Source: Acherontichlamydia pituitae (GTDB taxonomy: Bacteria > Chlamydiota > Chlamydiia > Chlamydiales > Rhabdochlamydiaceae). From it: a DNA stretch of 64,000 bases. The notes under the pieces are model-generated. The model saw only the letters and a program-made list of their open reading frames with translations. It was not told the origin of the DNA and did no database searches. A program made the translations under genes and the position numbers. Of the stretch, positions 9,477-17,963 are shown piece by piece (within the stretch, counting starts at the first letter, position 1; each line of letters starts with the position of its first letter). The stretch lies in contig JAHCAX010000006.1 of assembly GCA_019634675.1 (NCBI GenBank), positions 55,490-119,489 of the forward strand, written 5' to 3'.

Positions 9477-9527
9477 TCCTTTAACGTCCTGAAGCGGCTG
9501 CAAAACTGCCTCAAGATGTTACTTTTT

Positions 9528-10862
9528 CTATTTTGAAAGGGAAGCTTCGATCTCTTCCAAGCTCTTCCCTTTTGTCTCAGGGATATAGCGCCAGAAGAAC
9601 CATAGGGCAACAACGCCAATTGCGGCATAAAGGCAGAACGTACCCGCTGAGCCCAAGTGCTGCATCAGGTCGAGGAATGTCAGCGAGATCAAATAATTGA
9701 AAAACCAGTTGCTCATCGTCCCGACCGTCATTGCTTTTCCCCGGATTTTCAACGGATAGATCTCAGAGAGGAGCAGCGATGGGATAGGCCCTAAGCCGAT
9801 CGCAAAGGAGGCCACATAGGTCATCAGGCTCACGATGGCAATCAGATCGATCAGCTCCGACTCTGTAAAAAATGCGAGGGCTAGCACGAGCAAGCTTACC
9901 ACCATTCCGACAACGCCCCAGATTAATAAAGGCCTTCTTCCGACTTTATCGAGGAGCCAAACTGCAGCAACTGAGAAAACGACATTGACGATCCCTACGC
10001 CAAGCGTCGCTAAAATAGCTCCGAATGCAGAGCCAAAACCTGCGACCTGGAAGATTTTTGGAGCATAGTAAATGACCGTATTGATCCCTGTGATCTGTTG
10101 GAAGCAGTTTAAAAGGATCCCAACAAGAAGGACGAATCGTAACTTAGGATGAAGAAGCGCTGACCAGCCTCCCTTCTTTTGAGGCGCAGCGCTCCTTTTC
10201 ATCTCCGATAGATGCTCTTCCCATTCCGTGTCGCGGCGGAGTTTTTTCATGACGGCGACCGCTTTTTTCTCCTGATGCTTGACCAAAAGCCAGGGCGGGG
10301 TTTCAGGAATGAAATAAAGCGCCCAAATTTGGACCAAGGCAGGGATGACGCCGACTGCAAACATCATTCTCCAAGCACCCTCATGAGAGTAAAAGAGGCT
10401 GACGGCGTAAGCTGCCAAGATCCCCACAGTTGTTGCCAATTGGCTAAGCGATACAAACCGCCCTCTGTAATGGGGAGGAGAGATCTCAGCAATGTAAAGG
10501 GGCGCTGTCAGCGAGATGATACCGACGGCAATTCCGGTGACCGCCCGTCCGATCGAGAGAAAGAAAAAAGTCTGGGAGACGCTGATGATCGTGGCGCCTA
10601 AAATGAAGATCAGAGCGGTGAGAAGGATGGTTTTTTTCCGTCCTAGCCAGTCGGCAAGCGTGCCTGAGATCAACGCTCCGCCTATGGCTCCTAGCAAAAT
10701 GATACTGACGACGAATCCTTCATCGATCGGACTTAAGCTAAAAGCCGGAGCTAAAAAAATCAGGGCGCCGGAGATGATCCCCGTGTGGTATCCAAACAAG
10801 AAACCGCCCATAGCAGCAACAATGACTGAGAACAGGGTGTAGCCTGTAAAGCGTTCCCTCAT
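9528..10862 (-). CDS. MFS sugar transporter (sugar:proton symporter family)
   Basis: The 444-residue protein has the 12-segment layout and signature motifs of the sugar-porter MFS family (XylE/GalP/GLUT relatives). They include the loop 2-3 motif GTLADWLGRKK, RAVTGIAVG, PETPPWLL before the central loop, QQITGIN in helix 7, SEIYPLKIRGKAM, and the terminal PETKGKSLEEIE. It should import a hexose or pentose across the inner membrane. It lies 6 bp downstream of the GNAT gene and converges with the glycogen fusion gene, which fits supply of sugar for storage. The exact substrate cannot be read from the sequence. Confidence 0.9.
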   Translation of the reverse strand: MRERFTGYTLFSVIVAAMGGFLFGYHTGIISGALIFLAPAFSLSPIDEGFVVSIILLGAIGGALISGTLADWLGRKKTILLTALIFILGATIISVSQTFFFLSIGRAVTGIAVGIISLTAPLYIAEISPPHYRGRFVSLSQLATTVGILAAYAVSLFYSHEGAWRMMFAVGVIPALVQIWALYFIPETPPWLLVKHQEKKAVAVMKKLRRDTEWEEHLSEMKRSAAPQKKGGWSALLHPKLRFVLLVGILLNCFQQITGINTVIYYAPKIFQVAGFGSAFGAILATLGVGIVNVVFSVAAVWLLDKVGRRPLLIWGVVGMVVSLLVLALAFFTESELIDLIAIVSLMTYVASFAIGLGPIPSLLLSEIYPLKIRGKAMTVGTMSNWFFNYLISLTFLDLMQHLGSAGTFCLYAAIGVVALWFFWRYIPETKGKSLEEIEASLSK

Positions 10863-10868
10863 CTAATT

Positions 10869-11342
10869 TCAAGCCTCTTTGTAATTAGGGATGGCCTCTT
10901 GCTGCGAGCTGGGAAGAACCTTTTTCATCAAACGGTACATCTCTCCAAAACGTTTGATCAAGTCACCTTCCCCGCAATAGCCCATCCTTTGGTAAAACCC
11001 TTCCGATTCTGAGCGCACGTAAAGGTAGACATCGCGAACCCCCCTTTTGATCAAAGAGCGTTCCAACGCTTGAAGAAGCTGCCGGCCAAATCCTCTGCCT
11101 TGGTACTCTTCGCTAACAGCCATTTGAAAGATCCGTCCGTTGCTTTCCGTTTCAGGATAGAAACAGACGCATCCAACGATTTTTTTGCCGATCGAGGCAA
11201 TGAGATGAAGACTCTGCTCGTCTTCAGGAAGGCCCTCGGATCCCGGAGGCATTCCGAGAGGTTTGCGTAAAACCTCCCAGCGGAGCATCCGTTCCGCTGC
11301 ATAATCGGGCCCATTTGGAGCAATAAATCGAAATTTGAGCAT
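10869..11342 (-). CDS. GNAT-family N-acetyltransferase
   Basis: The 157-residue protein has the GNAT acetyl-CoA-binding core: beta strand 4 GRIFQMAVSEEYQGRGFGRQLLQALE contains the R/Q-x-x-G-x-G/A pyrophosphate loop (QGRGFG), followed by VYLYVRSESEGFYQRMGY, the typical strand 5 and helix 4. A strong GGAGGTCGA precedes the ATG at 11342. It resembles ElaA-type small acetyltransferases. The acyl acceptor is unknown. It is probably co-transcribed with the downstream sugar transporter. Confidence 0.85.
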   Translation of the reverse strand: MLKFRFIAPNGPDYAAERMLRWEVLRKPLGMPPGSEGLPEDEQSLHLIASIGKKIVGCVCFYPETESNGRIFQMAVSEEYQGRGFGRQLLQALERSLIKRGVRDVYLYVRSESEGFYQRMGYCGEGDLIKRFGEMYRLMKKVLPSSQQEAIPNYKEA

Positions 11343-11370
11343 TCGACCTCCAAAAGTTTAAAAAAGAGTA

Positions 11371-11408
11371 AAAAACCCGCTTCGGCGACCGAGGCAATAG
11401 CCTCGGGC
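11371..11408 (-). terminator. Candidate terminator between the small hypothetical gene and the GNAT gene
   Basis: On the minus strand a GC-rich hairpin (CCGAGGC-TATT-GCCTCGG, 11389-11406) is followed, after a second GC-rich stretch, by a TTTTTT run at 11371-11376. It lies between 11439 and 11342 and would separate the rimO operon from the GNAT-transporter pair. Confidence 0.55.
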
Positions 11409-11438
11409 AAATGGGAGTTTTACAACACCCTCTTAGGA

Positions 11439-11921
11439 CTAATCGAAGTGAAACCCTGCTTGAGCAAGAGCTTTTTGCGCCTCTTCTAGATGAGCCGGAA
11501 AGCCTTCCCATGCAAGCCCTTCTATTCCGCGACTATACAAAGCGTTTGCATTCTCGTGAACCCCTTTTTCAAGGATTTTTCCGATCAGATGGGTATAGGC
11601 CTTAGCTCTTTGCTCTTCAAACCCTTGCCAGATATTTTTCTCGTCAGCTTCAGACAAAGTCATTTCAGCAAGATCGAAACACCCTTCCGATGCGAGGATA
11701 TGAATGGTGCTGAAAAAAAGCATCTGCCGAGGACCCGGCTTGCCGTTGAGTTCTTGCATTTCCTCTTTTGTTAATAAAAGATCGTATTGCGCTCTTGCAG
11801 CTTGAGTCATACCCCCTTCGCTGGAAACACTGGAAGGTGGAAAAGTCGAATCAAAATCCCCATCAAAACTACCCCAATCTTCGTCAGAACCATAAGCTGT
11901 TCCAGTTGGCGATACTGACAT
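11439..11921 (-). CDS. Hypothetical acidic protein, 160 residues
   Basis: I do not recognise a family. The ATG at 11921 is preceded by GGAGG with five bases spacing, 14 bp after the upstream methyltransferase stop. This is preferred over longer in-frame starts that overlap that gene. The N-terminus (about residues 1-35) is acidic and rich in Gly, Ser and Asp, likely disordered. The rest looks helical (TKEEMQELNGKPGPRQM; AKAYTHLIGKILEKGVHENA) and reminds me of short helical-repeat adaptors. It is the third gene of a rimO operon. It may be a chlamydia-specific cytoplasmic or secreted protein; no function is claimed. Confidence 0.65.
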   Translation of the reverse strand: MSVSPTGTAYGSDEDWGSFDGDFDSTFPPSSVSSEGGMTQAARAQYDLLLTKEEMQELNGKPGPRQMLFFSTIHILASEGCFDLAEMTLSEADEKNIWQGFEEQRAKAYTHLIGKILEKGVHENANALYSRGIEGLAWEGFPAHLEEAQKALAQAGFHFD

Positions 11922-11935
11922 GTTGTCCTCCATTG

Positions 11936-13114
11936 TTAGAGTTTGAGAAGCAAGCTTTTGAGATACCCTCCCTCGGGATGGGCAAGAGAGATCGGATGGT
12001 CGGGAGATTGAATGTGCTTGGACAAAACTTGAGCGTCGCATCCAGCATCAATCGAAGCTTGGAAAACGACATTTTGGAACAATCCCTCGTCAATGAAGTG
12101 GGAGCAGGAGCAGGTGAGCAAAAGAGGAAGATGGAAGGAACTTTTCTTCAATAGTTCAAAGGCGAGCCTGTTGATCTCCTTATATCCTGAGCACGCAGCG
12201 TTCTGATCTCCCCTCTTCTTGGCAAAAGCGGGAGGATCAAGAATGATCAGATCATACTGGTCCGATGTCTTCCGCAAAAAATCAAAGACGTCCGCTTCGA
12301 TGATCTCGTGGGTGTTGGGATTGATCTGGTTCAGCTCTGTGTTTTTATGGGCAAGCTTCAACGCATCCGCGCTGCAATCGACGCTTGTCACATGCTTAGC
12401 CCCTGCTCGCAATGCGTAGATCGAAAACCCGCCGCTATAGGAAAAGCAATTAAGGACCCGTTTGCCCTGGCTAAGATCTCCGATTTTTTTACGCATTTCC
12501 CTCTGATCGAGGAAAAAACCTGTTTTCTGCCCCTTTTCTAAAGAGACTTGAAACAGCGCCCCATGTTCCTGCACGACCAGTTCTGTGTTGTGCTTGGAAT
12601 AGACCCAGCCTTGGAAATCGACAATCCCTTCTTGCCGCCTTGCGGAGGAAGTGGACTTTTCATAGATGGCTTGCGGACGGCATTTTTGGACGAGCATTTC
12701 GATGATTTGGCCTTTGAGCAGCTCCATGCCGCAGGTGTTGATCTGCACGACAAGGACCTTCTCATACTGATCGACGATCAGTCCAGGTAATCCATCTCCT
12801 TCCGCATTGATTAGACGGAAACAATTCGTCTCCTGACCTGCAAAGAAAGACTTGCGCATAGCAATGGCCCGGTCGATGGCATCGCTTAAAGCTTCCTCGA
12901 TCGGCTGATCAGAAAATGTCAAGACCCGTCCGGAGATCGAGTTTTGCCCGTGAAAATACCCTTTAGCAAGAAATTGCCCCGAGGAGCTCAGGATGGGAAG
13001 GACCTCTCCATTTTCAATCGAGGGAAGGCTTGCAATCGCTCCAGAAAAGATCCAAGGATGCCTTTTCAAAAGCGATTTTTCTTTTCCTGGTTTCAGGACA
13101 ACTTCTTTTTTCAT
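11936..13114 (-). CDS. PUA-domain class I SAM-dependent RNA methyltransferase (RlmI/YccW-like)
   Basis: The 392-residue protein starts with a PUA-like domain (KPGKEKSLLKRHPWIFSGAI) and continues with the COG1092 methyltransferase core. FLDQREMR, then the SAM-binding VLNCFSYSGGFSIYAL and the catalytic LDPPAF motif are all visible. RlmI methylates a cytosine of 23S rRNA; this family member probably modifies rRNA too, but the site is not deducible. Its start overlaps the rimO stop by 4 bp, indicating translational coupling, so two ribosome-modifying enzymes are made together. Confidence 0.88.
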   Translation of the reverse strand: MKKEVVLKPGKEKSLLKRHPWIFSGAIASLPSIENGEVLPILSSSGQFLAKGYFHGQNSISGRVLTFSDQPIEEALSDAIDRAIAMRKSFFAGQETNCFRLINAEGDGLPGLIVDQYEKVLVVQINTCGMELLKGQIIEMLVQKCRPQAIYEKSTSSARRQEGIVDFQGWVYSKHNTELVVQEHGALFQVSLEKGQKTGFFLDQREMRKKIGDLSQGKRVLNCFSYSGGFSIYALRAGAKHVTSVDCSADALKLAHKNTELNQINPNTHEIIEADVFDFLRKTSDQYDLIILDPPAFAKKRGDQNAACSGYKEINRLAFELLKKSSFHLPLLLTCSCSHFIDEGLFQNVVFQASIDAGCDAQVLSKHIQSPDHPISLAHPEGGYLKSLLLKL

Positions 13115-14511
13115 GCCAACTGCAGCTTTGAGGATTTCGGTTTTTCTTTCTTCTCTTCCGATGCAACAGGACCTATGACCCTGCCGATCAGATCGTAGTC
13201 GGCGATATCGGTGATCTCCACTTCGTAGAACTGGCCGAACGCCGTCACTTTTCTTCCATCGTTGATGATCACTTGTCCATCGATTTCAGGGCATTGGCCG
13301 TAAAAACGTCCGCGCATCAAGAAATCCGATTCAGGATGGTATCCTTCGACAACAACTTTCAGCCGTTTGCCGATGTAGGCCTTGTTCCGCTTTTTCACAA
13401 TTTTCATTTGGGTCTTTGCAAGCTTCTCATAGCGGGCCTTCTTGACCTCGTCGCTGATGTGGCCCGGCATTTTAGCAGAGGGAGATTCCTCTTCGCGGGA
13501 GTATTGGAAAATGCCGATGTTATCGAGCGGATAATCTTGGATGAACTGGAGCATCTCTTCGAACTGCTCTTCCGTCTCGCCTGGGAACCCGACCATTAGG
13601 CTCGTGCGGATGATTACGCCTGGAAGCCGCTTGCGCAAGGTTGTGATGATATTGATGATCTGCTCTTTGTTCGTCTTGCGGCGCATTGCTTTGAGCATCC
13701 CATCATTGATATGCTGGATCGGCATATCGAGGTACTTGCAGATCCGGGGATCTTTTTCCATGATGCCGATCAGTTCTTCCGTGATCTCATCGGGATACAG
13801 GTAAAGGAAACGGAGCCAGAAGTCTTTCGGGGACTTTAGCAGCTCGTCCACGAGGTTCTCCAAACCATGGACCTCTTTCCTTTCCTTGCCGTAATCTCCA
13901 AGGTCCTGAGCGATCAAGATCACTTCATGGACGCCTTGACCAAGCAGGGCGTTGAACTCTTTGACGACCCTGTCGACCGGCTTGCTGCGCAAAGGCCCTT
14001 TGATCTTAGGGATGATGCAGAAAGCGCACTGCTTGGCGCATCCCTCTGCGATCTTCAAATAAGCAAAATGCTGGGGCGTCGACAACTGGCGCGGCACTTC
14101 TCCCCATTCGAGGTAGCTTCTGGCCGTCGTCACCGCTTCGCCAGGGCCTTGCGCCTGGATCGCTTCCAAAACTTTTTCCACATCGCCAGATCCCAAGAAA
14201 TAGTGGATATCGGAAAATTTCGCTTTGAGCTCGTCTTTATGTTTTTGGACCATGCATCCAGCGACGATCACCTTGGCGCCTTTTTTCTTACCTTTGAACA
14301 TCTCATCGATCGTATCGCATGACTCTTGGCGCGAAGACGCCAAAAAGCCGCAAGTATTGACGATCAAATAGTCAGCTTCGGCAAGATCTGGGGTCGCTTC
14401 ATAGCCAGCTTTCAGCAAGATGCCGATCATCACCTCGGTATCGACGAGGTTTCTGGAACATCCCAGGCTGGTGAAATGGATCTTATTACCGCTCAAAACC
14501 GGTTTCTTCAT
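13111..14511 (-). CDS. rimO: Ribosomal protein S12 methylthiotransferase RimO
   Basis: The 466-residue protein has the three-part methylthiotransferase layout. The UPF0004 domain carries cluster cysteines C18, C54 and C86. The radical-SAM motif CxxxCxxC is at C158/C162/C165, and a C-terminal TRAM region starts at about 380. FTSLGCSRNLVDTE and IVNTCGFL are characteristic of RimO rather than MiaB. It adds a methylthio group to an aspartate of S12. It heads a minus-strand operon with the PUA methyltransferase and a small hypothetical gene. The C-terminus carries a short Lys-rich tail. Confidence 0.93.
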   Translation of the reverse strand: MKKPVLSGNKIHFTSLGCSRNLVDTEVMIGILLKAGYEATPDLAEADYLIVNTCGFLASSRQESCDTIDEMFKGKKKGAKVIVAGCMVQKHKDELKAKFSDIHYFLGSGDVEKVLEAIQAQGPGEAVTTARSYLEWGEVPRQLSTPQHFAYLKIAEGCAKQCAFCIIPKIKGPLRSKPVDRVVKEFNALLGQGVHEVILIAQDLGDYGKERKEVHGLENLVDELLKSPKDFWLRFLYLYPDEITEELIGIMEKDPRICKYLDMPIQHINDGMLKAMRRKTNKEQIINIITTLRKRLPGVIIRTSLMVGFPGETEEQFEEMLQFIQDYPLDNIGIFQYSREEESPSAKMPGHISDEVKKARYEKLAKTQMKIVKKRNKAYIGKRLKVVVEGYHPESDFLMRGRFYGQCPEIDGQVIINDGRKVTAFGQFYEVEITDIADYDLIGRVIGPVASEEKKEKPKSSKLQLA

Positions 14512-14602
14512 AGATGCATCCTAAATTAGTCGGAGTAGCGTAGCAGCTATCTCAATTTTTTTGTACTAGAGTTAGTGAAATGGCCAAAAGTATACCTAAA
14601 AA

Positions 14603-14775
14603 GGGGTGTAATTAAAAGTGTTAGTTAGCAAAAATCAGCTGCGGACGCCAATTTGCTGTGTTGCCCTGCTTCGACAACCCCATAAGGAGTTGCCTGCATC
14701 GGGTACCCCTTCGGGCGCCTTGCAATTTGGCATCCTCGCTCGCTTTTTGCTAAATAACACTTTTAATTACACTCC
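14603..14775. repeat. Palindromic intergenic element A (173 bp)
   Basis: Two 32-bp arms at 14603-14634 and 14744-14775 are inverted copies differing at only three positions (core TGTAATTAAAAGTGTTA). The interior is more GC-rich and not obviously coding. This has the form of a MITE-like non-autonomous element between the divergent rimO and galE genes. Confidence 0.75.
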
Positions 14776-14788
14776 TAAAAAATCCCCT

Positions 14789-14817
14789 TTGAAAACGATT
14801 AAAAATCGTGCTACAAA
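14789..14817 (+). promoter_or_regulatory. Candidate galE promoter
   Basis: TTGAAA (14789-14794), 17 bp, TACAAA (14812-14817), just outside element A and about 30 bp before the galE ATG. It would give a leader of about 22 nt with AGAGG as ribosome site. Confidence 0.45.
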
Positions 14818-14845
14818 ATTTTATCAAACTTTTCAGAGGCCGACT

Positions 14846-15997
14846 ATGCTGCACCGTTGCAAGTTGTTCATCCTTATCATTCTCTTGTCTGCCAAGGCGT
14901 CCGCATGGACCGCCGAGCCCACTCATCCCTCCAAGACAGTCCTTGTCACGGGAGGGGCTGGCTACATCGGCAGCCAAACCTGCAAAGCCCTCCGCCAAGC
15001 TGGATACTTGCCCATCGCCTACGACAACCTTTCCAATGGGCACCGGGAGCAAGTCCAATGGGGCCCTCTTGAAGTCGGAGATGTCTCCGATCGGGAAATG
15101 CTCAAAGAGGTCATTGCCAGATACCGCCCTATTGCCGTTATCCACCTCGCCGCTCTTAAAAGCGTCGGGGAATCGGTCAAAGACCCTGCCAAGTACTATT
15201 TTAACAATGTCTACGGCTCCCTTGTCCTCCTCGATACTTTAAAAGAAATGGGGATCCACAACGTGATCTTTTCCAGCACAGCCTCTGTCTACGGCATACC
15301 TGATACGCCGGTCATTACAGAAAACAATGCTGTGCAGCCGATCAACACTTACGGCCACACCAAAGCGATGGTCGAACAGATCATGAAGGACTTTGATAAG
15401 GCCTACGGGATCCATTTTATCTCCCTCCGCTTCTTCAACGCCGCAGGCGCCGACCTCGACGCCGAGATCGGCGAACGGGGATCGGTACCGATCAATCTGA
15501 TACCGATCGCCCTGCGCGTCGCTGCCAAGCAGCAAAAGAGCCTCGCTATATTCGGGACCGATTTTGACACGCCTGATGGCACAGCGATCCGCGACTACAT
15601 CCACGTCGTCGATCTTGCCGATGCCCATGTCAAAGCCCTGCAGTATTTGCTGGACGGCAGCCCAAGCGCCATCATGAACTTAGGCACTGGAATAGGAAGC
15701 TCCGTCCACGAAGTGGTCTCAGAAATAAAACAGATCAGCCAGCGCCTGTTGCCGACTGAGCTTGCTCCCCGTAGAGAAGGAGACCCTCCCCGTCTTGTCG
15801 CCGATGCCAAAAAGGCCAAAGAACTTCTTAATTGGAAGCCCAAGCACTCCACCTTAAAAACGATCATCACCACAGAATGGAACTGGCTCTGCAAGCTATA
15901 CCGAAACAGCCTAAAGAATCAGGAGTTTGACAAGGAGGATCCTCAAAATTTGCATTTTAGAGGGAACGACCATTGCTCTCAGGCACGGCCCGATTGA
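14846..15997 (+). CDS. galE: UDP-glucose 4-epimerase (GalE) with an apparent N-terminal signal peptide
   Basis: The 383-residue product contains the extended SDR/GalE features: NAD-binding VTGGAGYIGSQ at residues 33-43, LAALKSVGESVKDP, the Ser of FSSTASVYG and the catalytic YGHTK pair. It should interconvert UDP-glucose and UDP-galactose. The only Met before the NAD motif that lies outside repeat element A is at 14846, preceded by AGAGG. It places a leader (MLHRCKLFILIILLSAKASA) in front of the enzyme that looks like a signal peptide with an A-x-A cleavage site. GalE is normally cytoplasmic and about 338 residues long. The C-terminus also extends about 15 residues past the usual end. Enzyme identity is firm; location is an open question. 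Confidence 0.88.
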   Translation: MLHRCKLFILIILLSAKASAWTAEPTHPSKTVLVTGGAGYIGSQTCKALRQAGYLPIAYDNLSNGHREQVQWGPLEVGDVSDREMLKEVIARYRPIAVIHLAALKSVGESVKDPAKYYFNNVYGSLVLLDTLKEMGIHNVIFSSTASVYGIPDTPVITENNAVQPINTYGHTKAMVEQIMKDFDKAYGIHFISLRFFNAAGADLDAEIGERGSVPINLIPIALRVAAKQQKSLAIFGTDFDTPDGTAIRDYIHVVDLADAHVKALQYLLDGSPSAIMNLGTGIGSSVHEVVSEIKQISQRLLPTELAPRREGDPPRLVADAKKAKELLNWKPKHSTLKTIITTEWNWLCKLYRNSLKNQEFDKEDPQNLHFRGNDHCSQARPD

Positions 15998-16392
15998 AAA
16001 TGCGAATTCTGAGGCAAACTCGACGACGTCAGAAACTGATTCTTTAAATTGCTTCTGCATATCTAAGCAATTGATTATCAATGCTATCCAAACGATTATT
16101 TCTTTAAAGCGCCGCCTATTTTAAGGCGGGTACGAATTTGTCAGATGAACCGTAAAAAATAGCCCCTTTTTCGTAGGGTGTAGATAATTTATATTGGACA
16201 CCTCTTTCTGCAAAATTAATCGGACCTATCTAAGCCGTTGATTATCAATCTGAGTCGAACATTTATTTCTTCAAAATCTCTTTCAATAACACAAAGCACG
16301 TAGTCGGCAGACGAATCACCCCTTTAACTAACTCGCAATCAAATAATTAAAAAAACAAAATCAATTCTTTAACAAAATTAATTTTATTAGTA
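15998..16392. other. Intergenic spacer with weak hairpin and a diverged direct repeat
   Basis: No convincing gene. A 6-bp stem CCGCCT/AGGCGG at 16112-16129 may end galE transcription, though no T-run follows. Two imperfect copies of an about 50-bp unit starting TATCTAAG and containing the near-palindrome TTGATTATCAA are at 16060-16108 and 16227-16277. Confidence 0.55.
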
Positions 16393-16419
16393 TAATTATT
16401 AACATAAACTTAATAATTA
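16393..16419 (+). promoter_or_regulatory. 10-bp inverted repeat at the promoter of the RelA/SpoT-like gene
   Basis: TAATTATTAA and TTAATAATTA flank a 7-nt spacer and end 10 bp before the ATG. A TATAAT hexamer at 16391-16396 overlaps the left arm. It could be an operator or a leader hairpin masking the ribosome site; no clear Shine-Dalgarno is present otherwise. Confidence 0.45.
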
Positions 16420-16429
16420 TGAGCAAACA

Positions 16430-17686
16430 ATGGCAACAATTTCAAAAGCTTCAATAACAAAGGAAAAACCTGTTTCTGAAATGACCTTAATCAAAAGGTC
16501 TGCCCACAATTCTCATGGCATTGAGCTACTGACTCACGAAGATGCCTGTTGCGACACGCTTGAAAAATTTAGCGGCGTATTAAGCTCATTGTTCATGGCT
16601 GTTAGATCTTCTTCAGGCCATTACCTAGCTCCTTCCTTGCTGGCTATACGAACTAAAATGCTGCAGCTCATTCGTTTAAATTCAGATTGTGTTGAGATGC
16701 TCCCATTGTACAATGGATTCGTAAAAGCTGTTTCTATGTCGGAAGGTCCACAATACCAAGCCTTTTTTATTGGGGCTAACAAACGTCACAAGGATGTTCC
16801 GTATTTTTGCGTGAATCCTTGGGCTGAAAAGATCGTCGTATCAGGAGAGTTGGCTACAGTCTCTGACGCAAAAGTCTTGGAAATGGCCCTCGCGCACTCT
16901 ATTCCCTGCAGATATGAGCCTGAGATCAGAGCTCTTGTTCCTAAAGAAAGCTATTTTCCAAAAGTCCGGGAGCTGTGGAGAGAATTAAGAGACCCGATTC
17001 GGGCAACGATTAGCGAAGTCAATCATATTCAAGGCACGGACAGTACGTTATGGACAAATAGTGCCAGATCGAAAGATGAGTTGTTTCAAGATGAACAAAC
17101 GGCTTCCCAGAGTTTTCTTGAGGTTTGCACACAGGTTGCTGAAGAAATTGGAGCGACCCCTCATTTTGGGCCAAACAATGTCAATATTACAAAGTCTCTC
17201 AAGAGCATTCAGGAAAAAATCGATCGAGTTACGACAGACACTGGCGGGAGTGAAGCTTACGCTGTCTCTCATATCGAAGATGGGGTCAGAGGAACGCTTT
17301 CGTTTCGAACTCCCGAAGAATTAAAAGAAGGTGTTTTAGCATTCGCGAAAATCTTGGAAGCTAAAGGATGGGAATTTGATTTAACCAACATTTGGGAAAA
17401 TGAATTTGATTATTCAGGATATCTTGATATTGACGCTAAGATCCGCATACCGCTTCCTAACCATACAGATAGCCCGCGTTATATCATGGCAGAAATCCAG
17501 TTCCACCTTGACGATTTCTATGATGGAAGGTCAGATTGCGTTGTTTCAAGGGCGCATAAAATATACGAGGTCATTCGGATGATTCCCGTCAAAGGAAAAG
17601 CGGATGTCAACTTGAGCTTCGACGAACTTAACGAAGCTTCGAGGATGTATTTTACTGCTGCGCTTTATCGAGCGACGACGCATTAA
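16430..17686 (+). CDS. Hypothetical protein with a possible RelA/SpoT-like nucleotidyltransferase domain
   Basis: The 418-residue protein is not one I can name. Its C-terminal third (about 245-385) follows the order of a RelA/SpoT synthetase fold. KSLKSIQEKI is at 255-264, HIEDGVRGTLSF at 281-292, GYLDIDAKIRI at 330-340, and AEIQF at 354-358, the last matching the ExQ strand that carries the catalytic glutamate. The canonical GYxxxH histidine is replaced by Asp-Ala here. Residues 1-240 resemble nothing I know. It stands alone in an AT-rich, repeat-flanked region. It could be a small-alarmone-type enzyme, a toxin or a secreted effector; the fold assignment is by motif order only. Confidence 0.5.
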   Translation: MATISKASITKEKPVSEMTLIKRSAHNSHGIELLTHEDACCDTLEKFSGVLSSLFMAVRSSSGHYLAPSLLAIRTKMLQLIRLNSDCVEMLPLYNGFVKAVSMSEGPQYQAFFIGANKRHKDVPYFCVNPWAEKIVVSGELATVSDAKVLEMALAHSIPCRYEPEIRALVPKESYFPKVRELWRELRDPIRATISEVNHIQGTDSTLWTNSARSKDELFQDEQTASQSFLEVCTQVAEEIGATPHFGPNNVNITKSLKSIQEKIDRVTTDTGGSEAYAVSHIEDGVRGTLSFRTPEELKEGVLAFAKILEAKGWEFDLTNIWENEFDYSGYLDIDAKIRIPLPNHTDSPRYIMAEIQFHLDDFYDGRSDCVVSRAHKIYEVIRMIPVKGKADVNLSFDELNEASRMYFTAALYRATTH

Positions 17687-17708
17687 GTAACTGGATTTAG
17701 GTTAAAGA

Positions 17709-17963
17709 TTACTTACCAGCTAGAGCCTGTCGACGAAGTGTCAAAAAAAGATTATTAACTTCCGTTTCCTTGACGATACCTTTTCCCTGCATCATTTTTC
17801 GGATCAACGACTCATTCGCTGTCGGTTTCCAAATGCATGATTTGAAATCGCAGACTTCAACCTTTTGAGTTTCCCGCTGATACCGGCTTATGATACCATC
17901 AATAAAAAAATACTGAAATTCGGCCTCAAAAGAGGTAGTAAAATTTGATTCTGTAATGGACAT
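17709..17963 (-). CDS. Small hypothetical protein, 84 residues
   Basis: A minus-strand frame with ATG at 17963 preceded by AGGTG six bases upstream; a GTG at 17972 is an alternative. The sequence is mixed polar (MSITESNFTTSFEAEFQYFF...) with no recognised motif, signal peptide or membrane segment. It converges with the RelA/SpoT-like gene, leaving 22 bp between stops. It may be real or chance; composition is protein-like. Confidence 0.4.
   Translation of the reverse strand: MSITESNFTTSFEAEFQYFFIDGIISRYQRETQKVEVCDFKSCIWKPTANESLIRKMMQGKGIVKETEVNNLFLTLRRQALAGK

Noticed and set aside
14618..14845. Upstream extension of galE to a start at 14618
   Set aside because: The extension is translation of palindromic element A, has no ribosome site, and adds 76 residues with no GalE similarity.
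15927..16124. A 65-codon frame overlapping the galE end
   Set aside because: It overlaps galE in another frame and runs into repeat-containing spacer; no supporting features.
16060..16277. FNR-type operators at TTGATTATCAA
   Set aside because: FNR sites have a four-base spacer (TTGAT-N4-ATCAA); here there is one base, and no relevant regulator gene is nearby.
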